A model generated the notes under the pieces. That model was given only the letters and a program-made list of their open reading frames with translations. It ran no database searches and was not told the origin of the DNA. Made by a program: the position numbers and the translations under genes. A DNA stretch of 58,923 nucleotides from NCBI RefSeq assembly GCF_035762905.1, contig NZ_DASUCC010000127.1:1-58923 (forward strand), in the 5' to 3' direction. Source of the stretch: DASYTH01 sp035762905. Lineage in GTDB: Bacteria; Actinomycetota; Actinomycetes; Mycobacteriales; Pseudonocardiaceae. Numbering within the stretch: the first letter of the stretch is position 1; every line of letters starts with the position of its first letter. Positions 1-9,115 of the stretch are shown here, piece after piece.

Positions 1-10
1 GGTTGGTGGG

Positions 11-499
11 TCAGCGTTCGACGGTGAGCATGATCTTGCGGAGCAGGTCGGCGAGGGTGTGCAGCTCGGGTTCGGTGAGCGCGGAGAGCAGGTGATCCTC
101 GTTGCGTTCCTCGGCGTCGCGCTGGGCTTCCAGGGCTTGGGTGCCGGCCGGGGTGAGCCGGACGCGGACTCGGCGGCGGTCGCCGGCGTCGTGCTCGCGG
201 ACGATCAGGCCGCGCTCTTCGAGACCCGTAAGCCGGGCGGACAGGGCGCCGCGGGTGAGGCCGAGCTGGTCGGCGAGTTGGGACGGGCTCAGCTCGTGCG
301 GGGTTCCGGCCCGGCGCAGCATCAGCAGGGTCTTGAACTGCCAGATGGCCAGGTCGCCTGCGGTCAGCGCGGTGGACCGGTCGGCCGAGATGTGCCGGGC
401 GATCTTGCTGAGCCGGGCGATGACCTGTTCGCGCAGCGGGTTCAGCGTCGGGATCTCCCGCAGCCATCGGTCCACGTTGGCGTCCACCGAGTCGCGCAT
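11..499 (-). CDS. MarR-family transcriptional regulator
   Basis: This 162-aa protein has the size and layout of MarR repressors. A helical N-terminus is followed by a winged helix at about residues 70-125, with recognition-helix text LSPSQLADQLGLTRGALSARL and the wing REHDAGDRRRVRVRLT, and then a C-terminal dimerisation helix. The ATG at 499 begins MRDSVDANV. It is transcribed away from the 565-4962 operon across a 65-bp gap that holds an imperfect palindrome, so it probably controls that operon and itself. The ligand cannot be read from the sequence. The family is clear; the target is inferred from position. Confidence 0.93.
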   Translation of the reverse strand: MRDSVDANVDRWLREIPTLNPLREQVIARLSKIARHISADRSTALTAGDLAIWQFKTLLMLRRAGTPHELSPSQLADQLGLTRGALSARLTGLEERGLIVREHDAGDRRRVRVRLTPAGTQALEAQRDAEERNEDHLLSALTEPELHTLADLLRKIMLTVER

Positions 500-509
500 G
501 GCAACTATC

Positions 510-538
510 TTAGACAGCGAATGGTTTGCTGGTGGATA
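510..538 (+). promoter_or_regulatory. Promoter with overlapping MarR-type operator
   Basis: TTAGAC (510-515) and TGGATA (533-538) are 17 bp apart and read toward the 565 operon. Between them lies an imperfect palindrome at 515-531 (arms CAGC.AA and TT.GCTG), the size and symmetry expected for a MarR dimer. A wider ACTATC/GATAGT inverted repeat (504-509 and 535-540) encloses it. The marR start codon is only 16 bp to the left, so one site could regulate both directions. Confidence 0.5.
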
Positions 539-564
539 GTCATGTGCATGATTACCTTGCCGGC

Positions 565-1392
565 ATGAACACGATTCCTGGTGATGTCATCGCCTCCGCC
601 GTGCGCGCTCTGCTCGCGGCTGCCCGGTTCGCCGAGGCGACCGCGCTGCTCGACGCGGCCGGCGCCGCGGAACATCCGGCGCTCGTCCTGGCCCGCATCG
701 AGGTGACCCTGGCGCGCGACTGGCATCACGGCGAGGTGAGCGCGGCCGAACCGCTGCATGCGGCCCGGGCGGTCATCGAGCGGGCGGGCGACGCCGAGGC
801 GGCTTGGATGCTCGACTTCTTGTCGCTCAAGCGCGACTACAACGAGCGGTTGCTGTCCCCATCGGACGATCGCACGCAGGAGGAGTTGGTCGGGCTGGCG
901 GGCACGCTGCGTGACACCGCCCCGGATCCCCGGTGCCGTGGCTGGGCCGAGTTCTACCTCGGCGTGATCGCCGACAACTTCACCGGCCGGCGCGACACCG
1001 CCCCGGCGCACTACCGGCACGCGCTCGCGGCGGCCGCGCGGCACGGGGACGACCTGCTGGTCTTCGAGACCCTGCGTCATCTCGGCGACCATGCGCACGA
1101 CGACGGCGACCAGATGCTGGCCCGGGAGCAGTGGGAACGCTCCGCCCGGCACGCCGCCCGCGCCGGCTACGTCGCCGGAGCCCTCTCCCAGCAACTGCTG
1201 CTCGCCGTCCTCGCCAGGGACCGCGGCGACGAGCCCGGCGCGGTGTTCCTTGCCGGCGAGGTCGCCCGGTGGACCGGGGCGATCGGAGCCCGCCGAACCG
1301 AGGCCCTCGCCACCGGTTTCCTGGCCGGCGTCGACCCGACCCGCCCGCCGTTCGACTCCGGACGACCCGCCGAGGCACGTTCACACGATTGA
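565..1392 (+). CDS. Helical-repeat (TPR-like) protein
   Basis: A 275-aa Ala/Arg-rich all-helical protein. Repeated pairs of helices such as AHYRHALAAAARHGDDLLVFETLRHLGDHA resemble degenerate TPRs. It has no signal peptide or membrane segment. The reading frame extends up to a TTG at 526, but that codon lies inside the promoter, so ATG 565 (MNTIPGDV) is preferred. It is the first gene of a tight run: the mannosidase begins 7 nt after its stop. No enzyme motif is visible; a protein-binding or scaffold role is plausible but unproven. Confidence 0.7.
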   Translation: MNTIPGDVIASAVRALLAAARFAEATALLDAAGAAEHPALVLARIEVTLARDWHHGEVSAAEPLHAARAVIERAGDAEAAWMLDFLSLKRDYNERLLSPSDDRTQEELVGLAGTLRDTAPDPRCRGWAEFYLGVIADNFTGRRDTAPAHYRHALAAAARHGDDLLVFETLRHLGDHAHDDGDQMLAREQWERSARHAARAGYVAGALSQQLLLAVLARDRGDEPGAVFLAGEVARWTGAIGARRTEALATGFLAGVDPTRPPFDSGRPAEARSHD

Positions 1393-1399
1393 AACCAAC

Positions 1400-3664
1400 G
1401 TGGCGCCGCTCCTGACTTACTGTTTCGCCATCATCGACGAGATTGACCCCTTCATCGGAACGGCTGCCACCGCACTGCCCGCGGCGCAGGGGCTGGCGGC
1501 TGCCTGGTGGTGGCCCAAACCGCAGGTCGGAAACACCCATCCGGGAGCGACCTCGCCGCTCGGCATGGTGTCCGCCTGCGCCTACTCCGGCGCCTACCCG
1601 ACGGGATACGGCCGCTACGCCAAGAGCACCGAGGGCGTGCCGGAGGAGATGTTCGACCGGCTGCGGGCCTCCGGGTTCACCCACTTCCAGCAGTCCGGCA
1701 CCGGCGCGATCCGCAAGTACTACAACTACGTGCGGGTGACCCCGATGGTGCAGTCGCTGGACGTCCTCGGGCAGGCCTGGTCGCTGCACGACGAGACCGC
1801 CGAGCCCGGGTACTACGCGGCCACGCTGGACAGCGGCATCCGGTGCGAGATCACCGTCGGCGCCAAGGTGGCCGTGCACCGGTTCGCCTTCCCCGAACAC
1901 CGCAGCGCCCGGGTCGTCGTCGACCTGTCCTGCGGCGGGCTGGCCATCGACCTCGGCAGCACGGTGCCGCTGCGGGCCTGCGTGGAGAGCGTCGGCACCG
2001 ACTGCGCCCAGGGCACCGTGGTCGTCGAGGGCGTGCCGCTGTCGGTGTATCTGGAGATCGACAGCCCGGGCTGGCGGCAGATGCTCTGGCACGACCGCCG
2101 GCTGATCGAGGGCGGGACGCGGCTGGACTTCGACCGGATCCGGCTGACCACCCTGCGCCCGTTCGGTCTGCTGTTCCGCGGACCGGCCACCCCCGGCCAG
2201 AGCGTCGAGCTGCGGATCGGGTTCTCGCTGCGCGGTTGCGCGCAGGCGCGGGAGAACCTGCACCGGGAGTGCGGCCGGGGTCCGGCGGCGTTCGACGCGG
2301 TCCGGGCCGAAACCAGGGCCCGGTGGCACGACCAGGTGGACCGGGTCCGGGTCGAGGGCGGTTCGCCGGCCCGGCGGCAGGTGTTCGCCACCGCGCTGTA
2401 CCACTCGCTGATCAAGCCGTGCTTCGCCGACGACGAGAGCCCGTTCTGGCCTAGCCCTGGGCCGTTCGCGTTCGACATCTGCACGATGTGGGACATCTAC
2501 AAGACCCAGCTGCCGTTGCTGGCGGCCATCTGTCCGGACCGGGCGGTCGACCTGCTCGAGTCGCTGGTCCGGGTCTGCGAGGAGGAGGGCAACTTCCCGA
2601 TCGGGTACCGGATGGCGCGCGGTGCGGACCGGTTCTTCCGGCAGGGCAGCGCGTTGGTGCACACCGCGCTTGCCGACGCGCACGCCCTCGGCCTCGGGGA
2701 CCTGGACTGGGCCTGGGCGCTGGTGCACATGCACGACGACCTGCGCCGGATGTACGGCGAGGACTTCTACGAACACGGCGTCGTGCACCCGATCGCGCAC
2801 ACCCTCGACCTCGCCTACGCCTACCACTGCACCGCGGGCGTGGCCCGGGCGCTCGGCGACCGCCCGCTCGCCGACGAGCTCGACACCCGAAGCCGCCTGT
2901 GGTGCAACGCATTCGACCCGGACACCGGCCTGCTGCTTGATTCCTCTTACTACGAGGGCGGCAAGTGGAACTACTCGTTCCGGCTGCTGCACGACATGGC
3001 CGCGAGGATCGCGTTGGCCGGCGGTGACGACGCGTTCGTCACGATGCTGGACGCGTTCTTCGGCTACGGCGCGCCGCGGGTGAGCCAGCCCGGCAAGCGA
3101 CCGAGCCCGGCGGAGATGGCGGCCGGCTACGCGTTGAACCGGTTCGAGGGCCTGAACAACGAGCCGGACATGGAAGCGCCGTGGTCCTACCACTACGCGG
3201 GCCGGCCGGACCGCACCGCCGAGATCGTGCACGCGGCGTTGACCTGGCAGTTCGGCACCGGCCGCGGCGGGCTGCCCGGCAACGACGACTCCGGCGGGCT
3301 GAGCTCGTGGTACGTGTGGGCTTCCATCGGCCTGTTCCCGATCGCCGGCCAGAGCCTGTTCCTGATCAACGCCCCGGCGTTCCGGCACAGCACGCTGCGG
3401 GTACGGGACCGGGAGTTCGTCATCGAGACCAGCGGGCACCGGGAGAACTCGATCAGTTCCGATGGCCTGGAACGGATTCCGCCGCCGCAGTACGTGCAAT
3501 CCGCCCGGCTCAACGGAAAACCGCTGGACGCCGCGCACCTGTCCGCGTCCGAGGTGCACGCGGGCGGCCGGCTGCACCTCGAGCTCGGCCCGGAACCGTC
3601 CGAGTGGGGCCGCAAGATCGTGCCGCCGTCGCTGTCCGAACCGTCCGGCCCGGGAGCCCGCTGA
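1400..3664 (+). CDS. GH92-family alpha-mannosidase-type glycoside hydrolase
   Basis: About 754 aa, the usual size of GH92 enzymes, which are calcium-dependent exo-acting inverting mannosidases (mostly alpha-1,2). The family marks are in order: IDPFIGT near the N-terminus, PGATSPLGM, LNNEPDMEAPWSYHYAG near residue 590, and GLPGNDDSGGLSSWYVWASIGLFP near residue 625. In the family the NEP and NDD motifs supply acid/base and calcium-binding residues. The frame is open upstream of 1400, but that part reads antisense-like across the previous gene; GTG 1400 gives the standard GH92 start. From this start there is no signal peptide, unlike most secreted GH92 enzymes, so it may act inside the cell. Its stop overlaps the start of the glycosyltransferase gene. 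Confidence 0.9.
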   Translation: MAPLLTYCFAIIDEIDPFIGTAATALPAAQGLAAAWWWPKPQVGNTHPGATSPLGMVSACAYSGAYPTGYGRYAKSTEGVPEEMFDRLRASGFTHFQQSGTGAIRKYYNYVRVTPMVQSLDVLGQAWSLHDETAEPGYYAATLDSGIRCEITVGAKVAVHRFAFPEHRSARVVVDLSCGGLAIDLGSTVPLRACVESVGTDCAQGTVVVEGVPLSVYLEIDSPGWRQMLWHDRRLIEGGTRLDFDRIRLTTLRPFGLLFRGPATPGQSVELRIGFSLRGCAQARENLHRECGRGPAAFDAVRAETRARWHDQVDRVRVEGGSPARRQVFATALYHSLIKPCFADDESPFWPSPGPFAFDICTMWDIYKTQLPLLAAICPDRAVDLLESLVRVCEEEGNFPIGYRMARGADRFFRQGSALVHTALADAHALGLGDLDWAWALVHMHDDLRRMYGEDFYEHGVVHPIAHTLDLAYAYHCTAGVARALGDRPLADELDTRSRLWCNAFDPDTGLLLDSSYYEGGKWNYSFRLLHDMAARIALAGGDDAFVTMLDAFFGYGAPRVSQPGKRPSPAEMAAGYALNRFEGLNNEPDMEAPWSYHYAGRPDRTAEIVHAALTWQFGTGRGGLPGNDDSGGLSSWYVWASIGLFPIAGQSLFLINAPAFRHSTLRVRDREFVIETSGHRENSISSDGLERIPPPQYVQSARLNGKPLDAAHLSASEVHAGGRLHLELGPEPSEWGRKIVPPSLSEPSGPGAR

Positions 3665-4962
3665 TGAGCTACCTGCTGAGCCGCCGGCTCGTCATCGTGG
3701 TCCGGGCCGACCCGGTGATCTGCGGTCACTCCGGCGAGGCCCGCAACCTGGCCGAGGTCGCGCTCACCCGTGGCTTCACCGACGTGCGGCTGCTGACCTG
3801 GCCGGTCCCCGTGCTCAAGGCGGTGGGCCTGCCGCTCAAGCCGCTGGACCGGATCCTGCCGTACAGCAAGGGGATCACGGTGGAACGCCCGGAGCCGGTC
3901 GGCGACTACCGGGTGCCCGACGGCCGGTATCTGGCCGGGCTCACCGGCCGCCTGGTCGAACTGCTGATCGAGCCGATCCCCACGGTCTGCCTGTCGATGT
4001 ACCTCGCGCCGCACGACGCCGTGATTCGCGACGCCGTGGACGCGGTGCGCGCGGCCGGGTTCGCTCCCGATGTCCGCACCATGGCCAAGGCGGTGGGCTC
4101 GGACGTCACCAACGTGATCCGCTCCTGCCTGCGCGAGCGGCGGTTCGGCGCGGCGGTCGCGCTTTTCGCCCGGTTTCTGGCAAACGACCAGGTGATCGCC
4201 GTGTCCGACTACACCCGGCGGGAGATCATCGCCGCCGCCGGGGCGGTCGACACGCACTGCGGCACCCGGTTCGCCGAGCAGTGCCGGCGCCGGGTCTCGG
4301 TCAGCTACCCGCCGATCGACACCGCGGCCTACCTGCACCTCGACCCGGAACTGGTGGACACCGCCCTGCGGCGCCGCGGCCTGCACCGCGACGGCTACGT
4401 CCTGTTCCTGTCCAGGGTGGCCCGCGCCAAGGGCGTCTACGACCTGGTGAGCGCATTCGCCCGGTGCCGGGCCAGGTCCCGGCTGCGGCTCGTGATCGCC
4501 GGCACCGGCCCCGACCTGGAGCAGGTCCGCGCGGTCGCCCGGGACGACGACCGGATCGTCCTGCTCACCGACGTCGACGACGAGGAGAAGCCGTTGCTGA
4601 TGAACGGCTGCGCCGCCTACGTCCTGCCGACCAGACCCGAACCGGACTTCGTCGAGACCTTCGGCATCGCGCTGACCGAGAAGATGCTCGCCGGTGGCGG
4701 ACCGGTGATCACCACGGACACGGGGGGCGTCCTCGAAGCCGTCGGTGACACCGCAATCCTCGTCCAGCCCGGCGACGTCGCGTCGATCGCCGAGGCGATA
4801 GACGCCGCCACCCTGCACCTTTCCCCCGAGAACCGCTGCGCCATGGCCACCCGTGCCCGCGACCACGCCCTCACCTTCGACCGGGCCCGCGTGTTCGACA
4901 GCCTCTTCCCGCCGCCCCCCGATCCGGCCACCCACAGCGGCCTCGCGGCCACCGCAACCTAG
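3664..4962 (+). CDS. GT4-family glycosyltransferase
   Basis: 432 aa with a GT-B fold layout. The N-terminal acceptor half contains CGHSGEARNLAEVAL. The C-terminal half has VLFLSRVARAKGVYDLV, an RLVIAGTGPD strand and the E-x7-E signature (VETFGIALTEKMLAGG) that binds the nucleotide sugar in GT4. The ATG at 3664 overlaps the mannosidase stop by one base, so the two are translationally coupled. Donor and acceptor are unknown. Pairing a transferase with a GH92 hydrolase suggests a mannosylated or similarly capped product that is built and trimmed. Its stop overlaps by 4 bp the end of the convergent propeller gene. Confidence 0.9.
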   Translation: MSYLLSRRLVIVVRADPVICGHSGEARNLAEVALTRGFTDVRLLTWPVPVLKAVGLPLKPLDRILPYSKGITVERPEPVGDYRVPDGRYLAGLTGRLVELLIEPIPTVCLSMYLAPHDAVIRDAVDAVRAAGFAPDVRTMAKAVGSDVTNVIRSCLRERRFGAAVALFARFLANDQVIAVSDYTRREIIAAAGAVDTHCGTRFAEQCRRRVSVSYPPIDTAAYLHLDPELVDTALRRRGLHRDGYVLFLSRVARAKGVYDLVSAFARCRARSRLRLVIAGTGPDLEQVRAVARDDDRIVLLTDVDDEEKPLLMNGCAAYVLPTRPEPDFVETFGIALTEKMLAGGGPVITTDTGGVLEAVGDTAILVQPGDVASIAEAIDAATLHLSPENRCAMATRARDHALTFDRARVFDSLFPPPPDPATHSGLAATAT

Positions 4963-7277
4963 ATCGGCTCCGGTATCTGCGCCGGCAGGCGCGGGCCGGA
5001 GCGGACGTCGAGGTCTTGGAGGACACCGGAGACGATCGCGCCGGTGATGCTGGTGTGGCGGGCGCCCGGGGTGTGGACGGCGGTCAGTTCGAACGATACC
5101 GAGCTGCCCGCCACCTTCGCCGAGCCGACGTAGGCGGGCGTGCCGGCCAGGCGGTGCACGGCGAGGTGTGCGGTGTTGTCGTTGGCCGGCCAGGAAAGCA
5201 CGAGCATGCTGGTGTGCAGTGAGCCGTCGAACTCGGCCCGGCTGGCCACCAGGGCCGGGATGGTCGGTGTGGTGAGCAGTCTGGCCAGCGCGGTGAGGTC
5301 GATCGCGACCGCCAGCCGGCGCCCGCCGCAGCGCAGGCCCGCGATGCCCGGGCCGACGATCATGCCGTAGGTGTCCTGGGGCAGCCGGGCGGCGTTCGGA
5401 ATCTGTTCGTAGCTCTCGAGAACCGGTGACCGCGGCGCGCCGGCCGGGGCCGGGGCCAGCCGGGACTCGCCTGCGGCCGGCGGCGCGCAGCCGCCGAGGC
5501 CGACCCGGTGGGCGATGACCGACCGGGCGAATGCCGCGGGCCCGGCCAGGTTCGGATCGGTGTCCGCCAGTTCGGACAGCACCGGGATGACGTCCTCCTC
5601 GCCGACCCGGGCCAGCCCGGCGATGATCTTGTGCAGGACCGGGACGGACCGCTCGGACGCCAGCGCGGCGAGCAGCGCGGCCTGCGCCTGCGGGCCGGCG
5701 AACCGGGACAGCCAGGTCGCCGCGGCGGCGCGCACGGTGACGTCGGCGCACTCGTCCCGCAGCGCCGCGCGGAACAGTTGCCGGCCGTCGTCCGGTTTGG
5801 CCGCGGCGAGTAGGGACATCGCCCGCAGCCGGTAGTGCGGATGGGCGGCGCCACCGGCGATCGCACGCAGCTCGTCGAGGGCTGCGCGGTCCAGCGAGTC
5901 GATCGCCGCGGACTCCGCCCGGCCGGTCAGCAGCGCGGCCACCGGATGCCGGATCGCACCGGGGGCGCTGGCGCCGAACCGGGTCGCCAGGGCGGTACCG
6001 CGCCCGGTTCCGGCCTGCCAGCCGCAGACGATCGGGTTGGGTCCGCAGGTGTGCTCCACGCCGGTGGTTCCGTTCAGGGAGAACACACCGCCGCCGGGTG
6101 GGTCGACGTCCCGGTCACTCCAGACGGTCGCGGCGCCGTCCGGCACGTTCACCGCCCGAACGACGAACACATCCAGGGCGCTGCCGCGCATCGACCACCG
6201 GTCGGCCAACTCCTCGGCTTCGGCCGGACCGTCGATGATCTCCCAGGCGGCGGCCGCCCCGGGCCCGATGCGGAACTGCCGGACCGCACGAACGTCGAGT
6301 CCGGCCTGGAAGCAGATCCAGCGGGCCAACGCCAGCGTGCTCTCCGGCCCGATGGGCGGGAAGAGACAGTCGAGCCCGACCCGGATCAGGTTGACGTCCA
6401 CCGTGCGCAGGTTCGGCTCCCACCACTTCAGGAACAGTTGGGCGGCCGGGCCGCGATGCACCACCAGTTCGTGCTCGGGCCCGCGGGTTGCCGCGGCGGG
6501 TCCGGAGCCGAGCGCCGCGCCGTCCTCGTGCCGGTACCAGCCGTGCCAACTGCCGTTGCGATATTCCCGCTGCCACAGGGCTTTGTCCGCACCGCGGGCG
6601 TAGAGGTCGACGACCGTTGGGTGGCGGGAGACCGCGCAAAGACCGTCGACGGCGTCCCCGTTCGGCGAGCCGAGGGAGTTCCAGTCGCTCCAGCCGGTAC
6701 CCGAGCTGAACTCCTTCGACCACACGTGACCGCCGAGGCCGACCACGAACACGATCTCGTGGTCCGGGCCGCTCGATGCCGCCGCCGGGTCGGCGGCGAG
6801 CAGCGCCCCGTCCTCGTGCCGGCCCCAGTACCAGGCACCGTGAAACCAGACCAGCTGCCAGAGAAAGTTGTCGCCACCCCGCAGATAGACGTGGCACACC
6901 TTGGGGTTGCGGCAGATCGCGACCGGGTCGCCGACGAATCCGGTCGCGGTGGTGCCCAGCGAGCCCCAAGGACTCCACCCGGCACCGGAGGTCCATCCCT
7001 TGCCCCACAAGGTGCCGTCGGTCCCGGCCGCGAACACGATCTCGTGATCGGGCCCCATCGAACCGACCGCCGGTGACGACGCGAGCACCAGACCGTCGTC
7101 GTGCCGGTCCCAGCCGTGCCACTGCCCGTTCGCGGAACCCAACTGCCACAGGGCGTTGTCGCTGCCGCGCACGTAGACGTTCGTGCCGGTCTCCCGGGAC
7201 GAGATCGCCGGCCGGCCGACCACCCCGCCCGGCGGGCTGCCCAACGGTATCCAGGCACTCCAGCTCATCCGGCTCAC
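4959..7277 (-). CDS. Lectin-type beta-propeller fused to HEAT-like repeats
   Basis: 772 aa with two parts. Residues 1-280 carry about six repeats of roughly 45-50 aa with the pattern xxLWQ..GxWxGWxRHEDG, PDHEIVF..G..G.LW.K.W and GW..W.SLG. These resemble the tandem blades of fucose-binding PLL-type lectins. Residues 430-570 hold Ala/Leu-rich HEAT-like helix pairs (AALRDECADVTVRAAAATWLSRF). The C-terminal 200 residues are unassigned. There is no signal peptide. The GTG at 7277 overlaps the radical SAM stop (GTGA), so it is the last gene of the AfsR-precursor-rSAM operon. It may bind sugar, present substrate or give self-protection; none of these can be proved here. Confidence 0.8.
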   Translation of the reverse strand: MSRMSWSAWIPLGSPPGGVVGRPAISSRETGTNVYVRGSDNALWQLGSANGQWHGWDRHDDGLVLASSPAVGSMGPDHEIVFAAGTDGTLWGKGWTSGAGWSPWGSLGTTATGFVGDPVAICRNPKVCHVYLRGGDNFLWQLVWFHGAWYWGRHEDGALLAADPAAASSGPDHEIVFVVGLGGHVWSKEFSSGTGWSDWNSLGSPNGDAVDGLCAVSRHPTVVDLYARGADKALWQREYRNGSWHGWYRHEDGAALGSGPAAATRGPEHELVVHRGPAAQLFLKWWEPNLRTVDVNLIRVGLDCLFPPIGPESTLALARWICFQAGLDVRAVRQFRIGPGAAAAWEIIDGPAEAEELADRWSMRGSALDVFVVRAVNVPDGAATVWSDRDVDPPGGGVFSLNGTTGVEHTCGPNPIVCGWQAGTGRGTALATRFGASAPGAIRHPVAALLTGRAESAAIDSLDRAALDELRAIAGGAAHPHYRLRAMSLLAAAKPDDGRQLFRAALRDECADVTVRAAAATWLSRFAGPQAQAALLAALASERSVPVLHKIIAGLARVGEEDVIPVLSELADTDPNLAGPAAFARSVIAHRVGLGGCAPPAAGESRLAPAPAGAPRSPVLESYEQIPNAARLPQDTYGMIVGPGIAGLRCGGRRLAVAIDLTALARLLTTPTIPALVASRAEFDGSLHTSMLVLSWPANDNTAHLAVHRLAGTPAYVGSAKVAGSSVSFELTAVHTPGARHTSITGAIVSGVLQDLDVRSGPRLPAQIPEPI

Positions 7278-9115
7278 CGTCCCGGCACTGCCGGTATCGC
7301 CAGGGACAGCGCGAGATCACCGTCGCGGAACATGAGCCCGCGCTCCTGGAACCGCTGGAAGGCGTCCTCGACAACGCCGACCGAACAGTCCAGTTCGAGC
7401 CGGCGATGGACGGCCCTTGCGGTCCGCGGCTGGTCGCTGCAGTCGAGGTAGATGGCGGCCAGGACGTCGTGGAAGGTGTACGACCCTTCTTGTCCGCGAT
7501 GCCGGGCGTCGACGATGCGGAGATAGCCCGGGGACGAGTGGTAGACGAGTGCCGGCCGGTCGTCCGGCTGCCACGCGGTGGTCCATTCGGCGATCGCTTT
7601 GCGCAGCGCGGAGTATGCCGCCGGCGGCAGCGCGTCGGTCAGTTCGTAGTCGAAGAAGTAGGCGACCCGGTCGAGGTCCACGGTGTCCGGGTACACGTAC
7701 CGGTGGCTCGCCTCGGGTTTCCGGTAGCGGGTCGGGAACCGGCCGGGTTGGCTGTGCATCGGGCTGAACCGCTCCAACGCGACCCGTCCGGCGCACGCCG
7801 GCGGCTGCAGGTGCACCAGATGCGGGACCACCCCGGCCTGTTCCGTGTAGTCCGTCTCGGTCTCGCCGGGGAAGCCCCACAGGATGTTCCAGGTCACCTC
7901 GATGCCGTAGTACCGGGCCCAGCGGAGCAGGTTCACGTTCTGCGCGGCGCGGACTCCCTTGTCCATCAACCGCAGCACCGCGGAGCTCAGCGACTCGAGG
8001 CCGGGTTGCAGGTGCGTGACGCCGCCGAGCGCAAGGGTCTTCAGCTGCGCTCTGCTGAGGTTCGCCTTGACCTCGTAGAAGAACTGGTAGTCGCTGGCAC
8101 TTTCGGTGATCGCCGGGAAGAGTTCGCGCAGGTAACGCGGATCGAGGATGTTGTCGACCGCTTCGAACCGGAAGCGCCGGTAGCGCCGGCTCTGGACGGC
8201 GAGCTCGTCGAGCACCCGCCGGGGGGACTTGGCCCGGAATCGCATCGTGGTCTGGTTGAGGCCGCAGAAGGTGCAGTGGTGTTTGGCGCCCCACCAGCAA
8301 CCGCGGGCCGACTCGAACGGGATCCAGACCGCTTCGGTCGGCAGCCCGAGCCGGCCGGCCCGCTCGAAGTACTCGCCGTAGTCCGGCGCCGGCAGGTCGT
8401 CGAGCTGCTCGTGCGGCGGTGCCGGCGCGGTCGCGACATCTCGGGTGGCGACCCCGGGCACGGCGGTGGGATCCGTGCCCGCGGCGAGGGCGGAAAGCAG
8501 CGCGGGAAACGCGCTGTCCGCCTCGCCGACAACGGCGAAGTCGACGCAGTCGACCGACCGCACCAACTCGACGCCCATCTCGCCGTCGAAGTTCGCACCG
8601 CCGAACACGGTGACGATCTCCGGGTAGCGCCGCTTCAACCGGCGGGCAAGGGCGAACGAGGCGGTGTTCTGCTGGAACGTGCAGCTGAACCCGACGACCC
8701 GAACCTCGGACCACGGGTAGCCGTCGACGAGGGCATCGAGAAAAGCGGGTACGTCGTGGTCCCGAATGGCAAGCAACTGCTCCCGCGCGGCTGCCGCGGA
8801 CCCGGCCAACCGGGCGAACTCCTCGCCGAACTCCGCCAGCAGCCCGGCCTCCCGGTCGGGTGCGGCGTCCCCGAACGCCTCGAGCGCGAACAGCCACTCG
8901 CCGACCATCCTCGTGTGCTGGTCGGCGAGCAGCCGGTAGCGATCCACGCCGATCGCGGCCGCGAAGTCGAGATTGGCGTGCAGTGTGTGCACCGGAAAGC
9001 CGTGTGCCGCCCCGATCGCCTTCAGCAGGCCGAGCTGTATCGACGGCCGGTCGACCTGCATGAACGGCATGGACACGAGGACGGTCGGCAAGGCCGCCGG
9101 TGCACCGTCGGTCAT
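7274..9115 (-). CDS. B12-binding radical SAM RiPP-maturation protein (rSAM_ocin_1 type)
   Basis: 613 aa. Residues 1-235 form a B12-binding-like Rossmann domain (VVGFSCTFQQNTASFALARRL, VFGGANFDGEMG, VVGEADSAFPALL). The radical SAM core follows, with the unusual cluster motif CX7CX2C at C273, C281 and C284 (ESARGCWWGAKHHCTFCGLN). That motif and the downstream text THLQPGLESLS and WNILWGFPGET match the family known as RiPP maturation radical SAM protein 1. Such enzymes bind a 4Fe-4S cluster and SAM and modify ribosomal peptides, but the chemistry for this family is poorly defined. Its ATG overlaps the end of the 110-aa gene by 4 bp, marking that small protein as the likely substrate or partner. 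Confidence 0.92.
   Translation of the reverse strand: MTDGAPAALPTVLVSMPFMQVDRPSIQLGLLKAIGAAHGFPVHTLHANLDFAAAIGVDRYRLLADQHTRMVGEWLFALEAFGDAAPDREAGLLAEFGEEFARLAGSAAAAREQLLAIRDHDVPAFLDALVDGYPWSEVRVVGFSCTFQQNTASFALARRLKRRYPEIVTVFGGANFDGEMGVELVRSVDCVDFAVVGEADSAFPALLSALAAGTDPTAVPGVATRDVATAPAPPHEQLDDLPAPDYGEYFERAGRLGLPTEAVWIPFESARGCWWGAKHHCTFCGLNQTTMRFRAKSPRRVLDELAVQSRRYRRFRFEAVDNILDPRYLRELFPAITESASDYQFFYEVKANLSRAQLKTLALGGVTHLQPGLESLSSAVLRLMDKGVRAAQNVNLLRWARYYGIEVTWNILWGFPGETETDYTEQAGVVPHLVHLQPPACAGRVALERFSPMHSQPGRFPTRYRKPEASHRYVYPDTVDLDRVAYFFDYELTDALPPAAYSALRKAIAEWTTAWQPDDRPALVYHSSPGYLRIVDARHRGQEGSYTFHDVLAAIYLDCSDQPRTARAVHRRLELDCSVGVVEDAFQRFQERGLMFRDGDLALSLAIPAVPGR

Noticed and set aside
1091..1399. 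N-terminal extension of the GH92 frame
   Set aside because: The extension overlaps the upstream gene and reads as low-complexity Pro/Ser/Arg; family homology begins just after 1400.
980..3577. Long antisense open frame of 865 codons across the mannosidase gene
   Set aside because: It is a GC-bias shadow: Arg/Pro/Gly-rich, no domain, and it lies opposite a clear GH92 gene.
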